Of a stretch of 41,555 nucleotides of DNA, positions 29,305-37,550 are shown piece after piece. The stretch's first letter is position 1. Every line of letters begins with the position of its first letter. Position numbers and translations under genes: made by a program. The notes beneath the pieces were generated by a model that saw only the letters and a list, made by a program, of their open reading frames with translations, was not told the DNA's origin and did not search any database. Source of the DNA: an uncultured Prevotella sp. (lineage in GTDB: Bacteria > Bacteroidota > Bacteroidia > Bacteroidales > Bacteroidaceae); contig UQWP01000027.1 in the NCBI GenBank assembly GCA_900544825.1, forward strand, positions 1-41,555, written 5' to 3'.

Positions 29305-31566
29305 TTAACTCTTTTCCTGAATCTTCTGCAGGTCGGCTTCTTCGCCTACCAGCCAGATGATATCGCCCTTTTCAAAAACTCGGGAAGGGAGAATGTGGGT
29401 GAGGTTCTCCTGACCCTCTTCCAATCCAACAACCATACAGTTGTACTTGTTGCGGATGCCGCTCTCTTCCAGCGTCTTGCCCAGAAATTCGCTGCCGCCG
29501 CTGATGATGAGCTGGCGGAGCTTCATCTCCCGCTTCTCTATCTCCAGGTCTTCCGGGGCTAGCTCGGTGGTGAGCGCCTGGGCAAACTTATGCACCTGGT
29601 CATCGTTACCGATGATCTGAAGCTTGTCGCCAGGGAATATCACGGTGTCACCATTCGGGATGTTCAGGCGCTGCGAACCCCTTCGGATGCTGCTCATGTC
29701 GATGCCGAAACGCTGGCGGAGGTGCAGCTCCTTCAGTGATTTGCCACACCAGATGCTGTCTTCCGGTACCTCGATTTCACTGATATGGATATCTCTGTCC
29801 AGCAGATGACCCTCGTAGAGCGGGCGCTTTTCGCCGTTTACCTGTGCGGCAATATCGCGCGAACGCAGGTTGCGCAGGAAGAGTCGCTCCATCACGATGC
29901 TTCGTTTCTTGATGCGGCGCGAACCCAACATCAGCAGTACGATTACGGCTCCGATGCACACCATCAGCGCATTGGTGAAGCGAGACAGATAGTTGATGAT
30001 GTAGAAGATGAAGCCCAGGGCGATGACGTATCTCACGAATATCGTGAAGAGCAGCGGGATGCGGTTGATGCTGCTCTCCACCCACAGTCGCTTCCATTCC
30101 GGGCTGTGATTCTTCTTCATCACGATGGCTCGCAGGAAAGGCGAGATGAGCACGATGGTGAGCAGACCCGTGATGGCGTTGGCATACCAGTGGAGATTCC
30201 AGCCTGGCAGCATGTTGCGCATCAGAGGCAAAACGAAGGTGAACATCATCGCTATCGCCGCAGCCGAAAGGATGGAGTATGCCACGGTATTGATGGCCAT
30301 CTGCCGGATCAGCGATTTCCACTTACTCTGCTGTTGGGTAGAGGGGCGGCTCATCGCAAAATGGTTCAGGATGTTGATGAATTTGCTAGGCAGATGCTTC
30401 TCCATCAGCTGATAGGAAGGCTGCGCCAGACGAATCATATAAGGGGTGAGGAAGGTGGTGATGACTGAAACTGCCACCACTACCGGATAGAGGAAGTTGC
30501 TGATAACTCCCAGCGACAATCCCAGCGAGGCGATGATGAAGGAGAACTCGCCAATCTGCGCCATCGAGAATCCGCAGCGCATTGCCGACTTCAATGATTC
30601 GCCGCCCAGCATGAATCCGAAGGTTCCCAATGTAGCCTGTCCTATCAGGATGGCTGCCACGAGAGCGAGGATAGGAACGGCGTATTCTACCAGGATGTTG
30701 GGATCTACCAGCATACCTACCGATACGAAGAAGATGGCTCCGAAGAGATTCTTCACCGGTTCTACCAGCTTGATAATCTTCTCTGCCTCAATGGTTTCTG
30801 CCAGGATGCTACCCATGACGAAGGCTCCGAAAGCGCTCGAAAAGCCTACCTTGGTAGATAATACCGCCATGCCGCAGCACAGACCCAGGGAAACGATGAG
30901 CAGGGTTTCGCCATTGATGAATTTCCTGACCGAGCGCAGGAAGAGCGGGATGGCAAAGATGCCCACGATAAACCATAATACCAGGAAGAAGCCAATCCTC
31001 AGTACCGATGCAAACATCTGTTCGCCATCCGGATTGTTGCCTCCGGCGATGGCGGAAAGCATCACCATCATCACGATGGCGAGGATGTCTTCCAGGATGA
31101 GCACGCTCATCACCATGGAGGCAAACTTCTGTTGCCGCAGTCCCATATCGTCGAAAGCCTTATATATAATGGTGGTGGAACTCATGGCGAGCATACCACC
31201 CAGGAAGATGCAGTCCATCCTGCCCCAATCGAAGCTGTGACCCACGCTGATGCCCAGCATCATCATGGAAAAAACGATGACGATGCAGGCGATGATGGGC
31301 GAGGCTCCCATCTTCACGATTTTCTTGAAGGAGAAATCGAGACCGAGCGAGAAGAGGGTGAAGATGACACCGATGTCTGCCCAGGTCTGGATATCCGTCT
31401 CGTCCATCACCGACATGGTGTAGGGCATGTGGGGCGACACGAGGAAGCCCGCCACGATGTAACCCAGCACCAGGGGCTGCTTGAGCCGCTTGAAGATGAG
31501 GGTAACAACGCCAGCCACCATCAGGATGAGGGCGAGGTCTTTTACTAAATAGGGAATTTCTGCCAT
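29305..31566 (-). CDS. CPA2 cation/proton antiporter with two TrkA-C domains
   Basis: Inner-membrane Na+ or K+/H+ antiporter of 753 residues. Residues ~1-385 are the Na_H_exchanger domain with about a dozen hydrophobic helices (LGYIVAGFLVSPHMP, GLDFSFKKI, SSTTIIYKAFDD, SAFGAFVMGSILAET). A second membrane-associated part (~420-545) holds about four more helices. Two RCK/TrkA-C domains follow at ~590-670 and ~675-750 (GKSLKELHLRQRFGI; LGKTLEESGIRNKYN). There is no TrkA-N Rossmann domain between, unlike KefB/KefC, so glutathione/NAD gating as in Kef is unlikely. Probably regulates cytoplasmic pH and ion content, with ligand sensing by the TrkA-C pair. It stands alone between two terminators. Confidence 0.9.
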   Translation of the reverse strand: MAEIPYLVKDLALILMVAGVVTLIFKRLKQPLVLGYIVAGFLVSPHMPYTMSVMDETDIQTWADIGVIFTLFSLGLDFSFKKIVKMGASPIIACIVIVFSMMMLGISVGHSFDWGRMDCIFLGGMLAMSSTTIIYKAFDDMGLRQQKFASMVMSVLILEDILAIVMMVMLSAIAGGNNPDGEQMFASVLRIGFFLVLWFIVGIFAIPLFLRSVRKFINGETLLIVSLGLCCGMAVLSTKVGFSSAFGAFVMGSILAETIEAEKIIKLVEPVKNLFGAIFFVSVGMLVDPNILVEYAVPILALVAAILIGQATLGTFGFMLGGESLKSAMRCGFSMAQIGEFSFIIASLGLSLGVISNFLYPVVVAVSVITTFLTPYMIRLAQPSYQLMEKHLPSKFINILNHFAMSRPSTQQQSKWKSLIRQMAINTVAYSILSAAAIAMMFTFVLPLMRNMLPGWNLHWYANAITGLLTIVLISPFLRAIVMKKNHSPEWKRLWVESSINRIPLLFTIFVRYVIALGFIFYIINYLSRFTNALMVCIGAVIVLLMLGSRRIKKRSIVMERLFLRNLRSRDIAAQVNGEKRPLYEGHLLDRDIHISEIEVPEDSIWCGKSLKELHLRQRFGIDMSSIRRGSQRLNIPNGDTVIFPGDKLQIIGNDDQVHKFAQALTTELAPEDLEIEKREMKLRQLIISGGSEFLGKTLEESGIRNKYNCMVVGLEEGQENLTHILPSRVFEKGDIIWLVGEEADLQKIQEKS

Positions 31567-31620
31567 ATTTTTCTGTTTATGAAAATGATAATCTCTCTAA
31601 AAAATAGTCAGTTTATGAAA

Positions 31621-31653
31621 ATGGGGAATTTAGATTTCTCCTAAATTCCCCAT
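31621..31653 (-). terminator. Terminator of pepT
   Basis: A perfect 13-bp stem (31621-31633 with 31641-31653) and 7-base loop, followed on the minus strand by TTTTC. It lies 6 bp after the pepT stop. The nearby sequence TTTATGAAAATG occurs twice (31576-31588 region and just before the stem). Confidence 0.88.
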
Positions 31654-31658
31654 ATATA

Positions 31659-32882
31659 TTAGTCGTTATACTCTTCTGTGATTTCCGCAATCTTCACGAT
31701 GGTATCCACTACCTTCTGCATCACCTGTACGCTCACGAACTCGTGAGGACCGTGGAAGTTGACGCCACCGGCAAAGATGTTTGGACAAGGAAGACCCTTG
31801 AAGCTGAGCTGCGCACCATCGGTACCGCCACGGATTGGCTCTACGCGAGGTGGAACGCCACTCTCCTGCATGGCACGGAGCACGATGTCGATGACATGCA
31901 TGTTTGGATCTATCTTCTCCTTCATGTTGTAGTACTGGTCGTAGATTTCTGCCGTAACAGTTCCCTCGCCGTACTTCTCGTTCATCTTCTTGACGCAGTC
32001 TTCGATGAAATCCTTGCGAGCCTCAAACTTCTGGCGGTCGTGGTCGCGGATGATGTAGCTGAGCTTAGCCTCCTCGCAGCGGCTTTCGATGCCGAGCAGG
32101 TGGTAGAAGCCCTGGTATCCGTCGGTCTGTTCAGGTGTTTCTGCCTCAGGAATCATGTTCTGGAACTCCACAGCCAGTCGGCTTGCGTTGATCATCTTGC
32201 CCTTGGCATAGCCTGTATGCACGCTCACGCCCTTGATGTGAATCTTGGCAGCAGCAGCATTGAAGTTCTCGTATTCCAGGTCGCCCAGGTCGCCGCCGTC
32301 GATGGTGTATGCCCAGTCGCAGCCGAACTTCTCTACGTCGAAGTGATGGGCGCCCATTCCGATTTCCTCGTCTGGGTTGAAGCCCACGCGGATGTCTCCG
32401 TGCTTGATTTCCTTATGGTCGCGGAGGTAGCACATTGCCTGTACGATTTCAGCGATGCCCGCCTTATCGTCTGCACCGAGCAGGGTAGTTCCATCTGTTA
32501 CGATGATGTCCTCGCCCTTGTGCGCCTTGAGTTCTGGGAATTTTTCTACGCTGGAGATGATGCCCGGACTGAGCTCGATATCCTCGCCGTCGTAGTTCTT
32601 GATGACGCGGGCCTTGATGTCTTTTCCGCTGGCATCAGGACTGGTGTCCATATGAGAGATGAAGCCGATGGTAGGAGTCTTTTTCTTGGTATTGCCCTTC
32701 AGGGTGGCGTAGATGTAGCCCATATCGTCCATCTCTACGTCGCTCAGACCTTCTTCTTCCAGTTCGTGCTTCAGGTACTTGGCAAATTCCAACTGTTTTG
32801 CCGTGCTTGGCACACTTTCAGTGTCTTCACTCGACTGTGTGTCGAATTTTGTATAGTTAATGAAACGTTCTACTAAATCCAT
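31659..32882 (-). CDS. pepT: Peptidase T (tripeptide aminopeptidase)
   Basis: Cytoplasmic zinc aminopeptidase of the M20 family that removes N-terminal residues from tripeptides; 407 residues, the normal length. Metal ligands and catalytic motifs visible: GFISHMDTSPDASGKD, LLGADDKAGIAEIV, GFNPDEEIGMGA, the MYTIDGG-like AYTIDGGDLGDLEYENF, and PIRGGTDGAQLSFKGLPCPN near the end. The dimerisation domain (~205-315) is present. It starts 28 bp after tRNA-Arg on the same strand without a visible terminator between, so it may share the tRNA promoter. Confidence 0.95.
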   Translation of the reverse strand: MDLVERFINYTKFDTQSSEDTESVPSTAKQLEFAKYLKHELEEEGLSDVEMDDMGYIYATLKGNTKKKTPTIGFISHMDTSPDASGKDIKARVIKNYDGEDIELSPGIISSVEKFPELKAHKGEDIIVTDGTTLLGADDKAGIAEIVQAMCYLRDHKEIKHGDIRVGFNPDEEIGMGAHHFDVEKFGCDWAYTIDGGDLGDLEYENFNAAAAKIHIKGVSVHTGYAKGKMINASRLAVEFQNMIPEAETPEQTDGYQGFYHLLGIESRCEEAKLSYIIRDHDRQKFEARKDFIEDCVKKMNEKYGEGTVTAEIYDQYYNMKEKIDPNMHVIDIVLRAMQESGVPPRVEPIRGGTDGAQLSFKGLPCPNIFAGGVNFHGPHEFVSVQVMQKVVDTIVKIAEITEEYND

Positions 32883-32910
32883 GTTCTTAAATTAAATTTT
32901 AATGTAGTAG

Positions 32911-32984
32911 TGATCTCGGTGGGACTCAAACCCACGACCTTCAGAACCGGAATCTGACGCTCTATTCAACTAAGCTACGAGACC
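32911..32984 (-). tRNA. tRNA-Arg (anticodon CCG)
   Basis: The minus strand gives a 74-nt cloverleaf: acceptor GGTCTCG paired with CGAGATC (one G-U), anticodon stem TCAGA/TCTGA with loop TTCCGGT, hence anticodon CCG for the codon CGG. The T arm reads GTGGG-TTTGAGT-CCCAC and the discriminator is A. CCA is not encoded. Confidence 0.96.
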
Positions 32985-33036
32985 AGAATTGGTGGTTTAT
33001 CGGCAACCGCCGCCTACCCCAAAGATTAATTGACTG

Positions 33037-33068
33037 CAAAAGTACATCTTTTATTTTGAATAACCAAA
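33037..33068 (-). promoter_or_regulatory. Promoter of tRNA-Arg (and perhaps pepT)
   Basis: Minus strand TTTG (33068-33065), 20 bases, TACTTTTG (33044-33037): full consensus. The start would be near 33030, about 46 nt before the tRNA. It is divergent from the asnA promoter. Confidence 0.85.
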
Positions 33069-33190
33069 TATTTGGCCCGTTTTTTTTCTATATATATAAT
33101 GTATAGGGCGAAAAAGCGGTGAATTCCTCTACAAAATGATATTTAAAATCTAAAAAATGCTATCATTTTGCGAAATATTTTCGAAAAACG

Positions 33191-33221
33191 CTTGCAGTTT
33201 AATAATAAATTTGTATCTTTG
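33191..33221 (+). promoter_or_regulatory. asnA promoter
   Basis: CTTG (33191-33194), 19 bases, TATCTTTG (33214-33221). The -33 box differs from TTTG in one base. The leader to the ATG at 33283 is about 55 nt. The 300 bp between the tRNA and asnA hold only these two divergent promoters and A/T-rich DNA. Confidence 0.75.
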
Positions 33222-33282
33222 CAGCGTGAAAGTAAGATAAACAGTAAAATAAGAAACTATAAACGATATATAATAGATAAAA

Positions 33283-34320
33283 ATGAGTAATCTGATAAAA
33301 CCCGAAGGGTATAAGGCGCTGCTGGATATGCGCCAGACCGAAATGGGTATCAAAATGATAAAAGAGTTCTTCCAGCAGAACCTATCTACAGAGTTGCGCT
33401 TGCGCCGTGTCACCGCCCCTCTCTTCGTATTGAAGGGTTTGGGTATCAATGACGACCTGAATGGAGTGGAGCGCCCTGTAACCTTCCCTATCAAGGATTT
33501 GGGGGATGCAAAGGCTGAGGTGGTTCACTCTCTGGCTAAATGGAAGCGCTTGACCTTGGCAGAATATGAGATAGAGCCAGACTATGGTGTCTATACTGAT
33601 ATGAATGCCATCCGTGCCGATGAGGAGCTTGATAATCTTCATTCGCTCTATGTGGACCAGTGGGACTGGGAGGCTGTGATTACGAAGGGTGATCGCACCA
33701 TCGCATTCCTTGAAGATGTGGTTCGCCGCATCTATGCAGCCATCCTCCGCACTGAGTTCCTGGCTTGCGAGCACTATCCACAGCTGAAGCCTTTCCTGCC
33801 AAAGGAGATTCATTTTATCCATGCGCAGGATTTGCTCGATATGTATCCTGACAAGACTCCTAAGGAGCGCGAGGATGCTATCTGCAAGAAATATGGCGCC
33901 GTATTTGTAGAGGGTATCGGCGGAAAATTGAGCGATGGAAAGAAACACGATGGACGTGCTCCTGACTATGACGACTGGAGCACCGTAGCCGAGAATGGCA
34001 AGGAAGGATTGAATGGTGATATCCTGATCTGGTATCCGGTGTTGAGCAGAAGCTTCGAGCTGAGCTCTATGGGTATCCGTGTTGATAAGGAGAGCCTGCT
34101 TCGCCAGTTGAAGCTGGAAGGCAAGGAAGATAGAGAGAAGCTCTATTTCCACCAGCAGCTCCTGAACGACAAGTTGCCATTGAGTATCGGTGGTGGTATC
34201 GGTCAGAGCCGTCTCTGTATGGTGCTGCTCCACAAGGCGCACATCGGCGAGATTCAGGCTAGTATCTGGCCGGAAGATATGAGAACAGAATGTGAGAAGG
34301 CAGGAATGCCGCTCATCTAA
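33283..34320 (+). CDS. asnA: Aspartate-ammonia ligase (asparagine synthetase A)
   Basis: Makes asparagine from aspartate, ammonia and ATP, without glutamine; 345 residues, close to the family standard of ~330-345. The fold is related to class II aminoacyl-tRNA synthetases. Visible conserved blocks are YKALLDMRQTEMGIKMIKEFF, LRRVTAPLFVLKGLGINDDLNG, RPVTFPIKDLGDAKAEVVHSLAKWKR, YTDMNAIRADEELDNLHSLYVDQWDWE, and the ATP-site end GGGIGQSRLCMVLL with HIGEIQASIWP. It is a single gene with its own promoter. Presence of AsnA suggests ammonia-rich growth conditions such as the gut or rumen. Confidence 0.96.
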   Translation: MSNLIKPEGYKALLDMRQTEMGIKMIKEFFQQNLSTELRLRRVTAPLFVLKGLGINDDLNGVERPVTFPIKDLGDAKAEVVHSLAKWKRLTLAEYEIEPDYGVYTDMNAIRADEELDNLHSLYVDQWDWEAVITKGDRTIAFLEDVVRRIYAAILRTEFLACEHYPQLKPFLPKEIHFIHAQDLLDMYPDKTPKEREDAICKKYGAVFVEGIGGKLSDGKKHDGRAPDYDDWSTVAENGKEGLNGDILIWYPVLSRSFELSSMGIRVDKESLLRQLKLEGKEDREKLYFHQQLLNDKLPLSIGGGIGQSRLCMVLLHKAHIGEIQASIWPEDMRTECEKAGMPLI

Positions 34321-34397
34321 AGATAAGAACAGATTGTTAGTTGTAAGCCTGGTCATATCAACATATATTTTAATAGATATCAGAGAGATTCTCTATA

Positions 34398-34482
34398 AGA
34401 GAGTTATCAGCATAAGATATAGTTGAGAGAGATTATCAACATAAGATATAGTAAAGAGAGATTGTCAACATAAAATGTATTC
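34398..34482. repeat. Three tandem 28-29-bp repeats after asnA
   Basis: Units begin AGAGAG at 34398, 34426 and 34455 and share TATCARCATAAGATATAG-type interiors. A partial copy (CAGAGAGATTCTC) precedes at 34381. They fill the gap between asnA and its terminator with no gene. Copies are clearly related but not identical. Confidence 0.8.
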
Positions 34483-34529
34483 AGGAATCAACATACGATT
34501 ATAAGTTCATAGATATTATATAAATGAGA

Positions 34530-34563
34530 ATCCCGACCCTCCTTCTTCTTGGAGAGTCGGGAT
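34530..34563. terminator. Hairpin between convergent asnA and barrel genes
   Basis: ATCCCGAC (34530-34537) pairs with GTCGGGAT (34556-34563), extended by CTCC/GGAG inside. T-rich sequence after it is weak in both directions, yet its position between convergent genes supports a terminator. Confidence 0.7.
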
Positions 34564-34606
34564 CATCATTATTATGATTGTTTTTTCCGAACTGTTTCCT
34601 GAAAAA

Positions 34607-36472
34607 CTAGAAGTAATAGGTGAACCCCATGGTGGCAGCACGGTTGCCGAAATGCTGACCGGCGATATCGTGGAATCTGCCTTCCAGGGTAAGATGCTTG
34701 CCTATGTTCTTATATACGCCCACCTCGGCATAGAGATTGGCTGGCGTATAGGCTGGCGTAAGCGTATGGCGGCGAGTGCACCAGATCATATTGGATGTCA
34801 GGCGCCAGTCAGCAGGCAACGAAAGCTGTGGAGCAAGCTTGAATATCGCAAAATTGCTGTATTTGCTGTTTTTGTTCAGCGAAGCATCTCTTGCTTCTGC
34901 TGCATCTCCTGCATCTCTTGACAATCCTGCCTCTACAGCATTCATTCCTGTCACTCCATTCATTCCTTCTTCACCTCCGAAAATCTCAGCCTTTTCCCAG
35001 AAGTAATTCACTCCGGCGGTAACCCTCAGCATTCCCTTATGCCAGAAGGCAGTAGTTCCGAAGCCCAGTGTATTGTCGCGATCTACACCCGGAAGATCCT
35101 GATGGATATTCTTGATAGAACTGCTAACCACGAGATTCGGCTTGCTGTAGGTATGCTTCAGCTCAGCCACATAGGCGAGGCGCTCGCTGATGTCCTTGGT
35201 GTAGTATGGACGCCAAGCTCCCTCCATATCGCCTGCTGTAACGAAATCGCCAAAATCGGCGTTGAAGATTCTTCGGCAGAATGTGCCCTGAAGGGTGTGG
35301 CCCGGTGCAAAGTTGTGATATACGCTCACCGTGTAGCTATGGTTGTGGGTACTGTGCTTCCAGTTCTTTTCTGTAGCAATCTGCTTCGGACGGAAATTGA
35401 TGGTGCGGAATCGGTCGCCCACCATGAAGCCCCATTTGCCGATGGTATAATCCAGCTGCGCATATAGATCCTGATAGTTGGAGTGGTTGATGTAATCGGC
35501 CACACAGTTTTTCTCGATAGACAGTCCGCCCTCGAAACCAGCTGTAAGCCAGAGATTCTCAGAGATGACCGGAGTGGCATATTCCACCACCATAAACGGA
35601 TAGGTGGCGTGGTTGCGATAAGGTGCCGCACTGGCATCTGCCGCATTTCCGCCGTTATCGCTGATATTCTCGGCACCCAGTGTAAAGAGGATGCTCGCTC
35701 CCTTATCGCCCAGCAGGCGGGTATAGTCTGCCTGGAGATGGTAGGCGCGCACATAGTCGGCTGGCGTACCGGTGAAATGGTTTCGGGTGTAGGTCTGCGT
35801 CACATCCACTTCTAGCATGTCCTTCTCGGTAGGAGTCCAGAGGATGTTCATCTTGGCTCCCTCGTGCGAATAGTGGTTGATGAGGCTTGAACCATCACCG
35901 GCATAGGAACCCAGGTCGTTGTTGGAAGTGCGCTGCATGTTGCCCTCTACGTGGCTCAGGATGCGCAGCTTGTCCTGCTGGCTCAATACGCTCACGATGC
36001 CCTTTCCTCCGCCATAGGTATCGCCGAAGAGACCTACTCTTCCGCTCACTCCGTTTTCCCCCTTGCGCAGGGTGATGTCAATCACCTTTTTCAGGCTGCT
36101 GCATCCCTTCATCACCTCAGAGTTCTGGCAAACCTTGATGCTCTCTATCTCCCTCGCCTTGAAATGATGGAGCAGGGTAGCGTAGTCGAGACCGTATTCC
36201 TGGTTGTCGATGCGGATGACGAACTGGCCGTAGAGATTGGCGAAAGGATCACCGCCGATGATGTTGTTGCCGTCCATCGTAAGGACTTCGGGGCACATCA
36301 TCAGCACATCGAGGAGCGATTCCTCGCCCGTGAGTTCCATTTCAGATACGTGCATGATGTAGCGGTCGCCGATGTGTTCTATCGGTGCCGCCAGTGTAGG
36401 ATTAGTAAAGCCTCCGAGCGCCATGGCGAGCAGCAGGAGGTGGGTGTTTTTTATCATTTTATTTTTTCTCAT
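34607..36472 (-). CDS. Outer-membrane beta-barrel, TonB-receptor-like
   Basis: Outer-membrane protein of 621 residues. The signal peptide is at ~1-29 (IKNTHLLLLAMALGGFTNPTLA; a second ATG at 36457 is also possible). A plug-like domain (~35-140) has SLLDVLMMCPEVLTMDGN, VIRIDNQEYGLDYATLL, REIESIKVCQNSEVMKG and KVIDITLRKG, which follow the TonB plug pattern. The barrel (~150-621) shows alternating strands and ends GFTYYF, with the terminal Phe used by the BAM complex. No TonB box or N-terminal carboxypeptidase-like domain is seen, and no SusD gene lies next to it. An Ala/Asp-rich insert (~540-565) is probably an external loop. Substrate unknown; a single gene. Confidence 0.8.
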   Translation of the reverse strand: MRKNKMIKNTHLLLLAMALGGFTNPTLAAPIEHIGDRYIMHVSEMELTGEESLLDVLMMCPEVLTMDGNNIIGGDPFANLYGQFVIRIDNQEYGLDYATLLHHFKAREIESIKVCQNSEVMKGCSSLKKVIDITLRKGENGVSGRVGLFGDTYGGGKGIVSVLSQQDKLRILSHVEGNMQRTSNNDLGSYAGDGSSLINHYSHEGAKMNILWTPTEKDMLEVDVTQTYTRNHFTGTPADYVRAYHLQADYTRLLGDKGASILFTLGAENISDNGGNAADASAAPYRNHATYPFMVVEYATPVISENLWLTAGFEGGLSIEKNCVADYINHSNYQDLYAQLDYTIGKWGFMVGDRFRTINFRPKQIATEKNWKHSTHNHSYTVSVYHNFAPGHTLQGTFCRRIFNADFGDFVTAGDMEGAWRPYYTKDISERLAYVAELKHTYSKPNLVVSSSIKNIHQDLPGVDRDNTLGFGTTAFWHKGMLRVTAGVNYFWEKAEIFGGEEGMNGVTGMNAVEAGLSRDAGDAAEARDASLNKNSKYSNFAIFKLAPQLSLPADWRLTSNMIWCTRRHTLTPAYTPANLYAEVGVYKNIGKHLTLEGRFHDIAGQHFGNRAATMGFTYYF

Positions 36473-36516
36473 ACTTTCTTTTAATGTTAAGCTATAGCAT
36501 TTAGGTCTTTCTTTCT

Positions 36517-36590
36517 AGAGCCCAGTCTCCCTCCGTTCCTTCAGAGCCCAGTCCCCCGTTGGTCCCCTGTTCCAGGCGATTCCATCGCCT
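36517..36590. repeat. C-rich gap with AGAGCCCAGTC repeat and hairpin
   Basis: The 136 bp between the AEC permease stop and the barrel gene contain two copies of AGAGCCCAGTC (36517-36527, 36543-36553) and the hairpin AGGCGAT-TCC-ATCGCCT (36574-36590). On the minus strand the region is purine-rich. The hairpin probably ends the aguA-aguB-permease transcript. No clear promoter for the barrel gene is seen. Confidence 0.55.
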
Positions 36591-36608
36591 GTCCCCCTTT
36601 TCCTGTCC

Positions 36609-37517
36609 CTACCCGAAAAGCAGGGTGATAAGCGGGATGGTAATGATGCTGCCCAGCGTAGTGATGAATGTCAGCTCTGTGATGAGCGCCGGGTTCCTGC
36701 CGTATTTCAGGCAGAACATAGTGCCGAAGCTAGCTACAGGCATCGCAATCACCACGGTGTTGATATTATTCACCACGTCGCTCACGCCACATACCTTGAA
36801 GAAGAAGTAGAGGCTCAGCGGAACCACTACCAGGCGGAGCACCGAAGCCACGTAAACCTTCAGGCTGCCGATAATCTCCTTGAGGGGCAGCTTAGCCATG
36901 CTGCTTCCGATAATCATCAGGGCAGCAGGAACCGTCACGTTGCCCACCATCGTTACCGGACGGGCGATGACATCAGGCGTATGTACCCCCAGTGCTACCA
37001 GCAGGGCTGCTACGGCAGCCGCAATCAGAGCCGGGCTCAGCAATACCTTCGGGTTAAACTGCTTCACGCTGTATTCGCCCTTGATGAGCATCACGCCAGC
37101 CGTGAAGATGAAAAACGTGTTCGGCATGTTGAGCAGGGCGGCGTAGAAGATAGCCTTGGGTCCGAAGATGCTCGAAACGATAGGATATCCGATGAACCCC
37201 ACGTTGGCAAACATCAGGGCGAAGCCGATCATTCCCTGGTCGTCACGGTTCTTGCTGATGAGCCGGGGCACCCCGAATCCGAACACCAGCAGCAGGATGT
37301 ACGTAAGGAAACCTACACCCAGAAGCGGGAGAATGAGCGTGCGGTCGGGCAGTTCATCTCCCATCACAGACGAGAGTACCAGCAGCGGGCAGGTGATATC
37401 TACCACGATGCTGGACAGCTTCTTGTCAAACTTGTCGCCCATATAGCCAAGCTTGCAGGCGACGTAACCTAAAATCACGATGATGAATAGAACCACCATC
37501 ACTTCCAAATTCTCCAT
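36609..37517 (-). CDS. AEC (auxin efflux carrier) family permease
   Basis: Inner-membrane transporter of 302 residues with about ten hydrophobic segments, arranged as two sets of five as in the AEC/BART group. Family features: MFANVGFIGYPIVSSIFG (the conserved N-x-G-F/F-x-G-x-P region), a central polar loop (~150-165), and SFGTMFCLKYGRNPALITELTFITTLGSIITIP at the end. Bacterial AEC members carry malate, malonate and related small acids. It lies 33 bp after aguB on the same strand, so it could instead move a polyamine-pathway compound, but this is only positional. Confidence 0.88.
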   Translation of the reverse strand: MENLEVMVVLFIIVILGYVACKLGYMGDKFDKKLSSIVVDITCPLLVLSSVMGDELPDRTLILPLLGVGFLTYILLLVFGFGVPRLISKNRDDQGMIGFALMFANVGFIGYPIVSSIFGPKAIFYAALLNMPNTFFIFTAGVMLIKGEYSVKQFNPKVLLSPALIAAAVAALLVALGVHTPDVIARPVTMVGNVTVPAALMIIGSSMAKLPLKEIIGSLKVYVASVLRLVVVPLSLYFFFKVCGVSDVVNNINTVVIAMPVASFGTMFCLKYGRNPALITELTFITTLGSIITIPLITLLFG

Positions 37518-37550
37518 TATCCCGAAAATCTAATCTCTTTTACCTTTACC

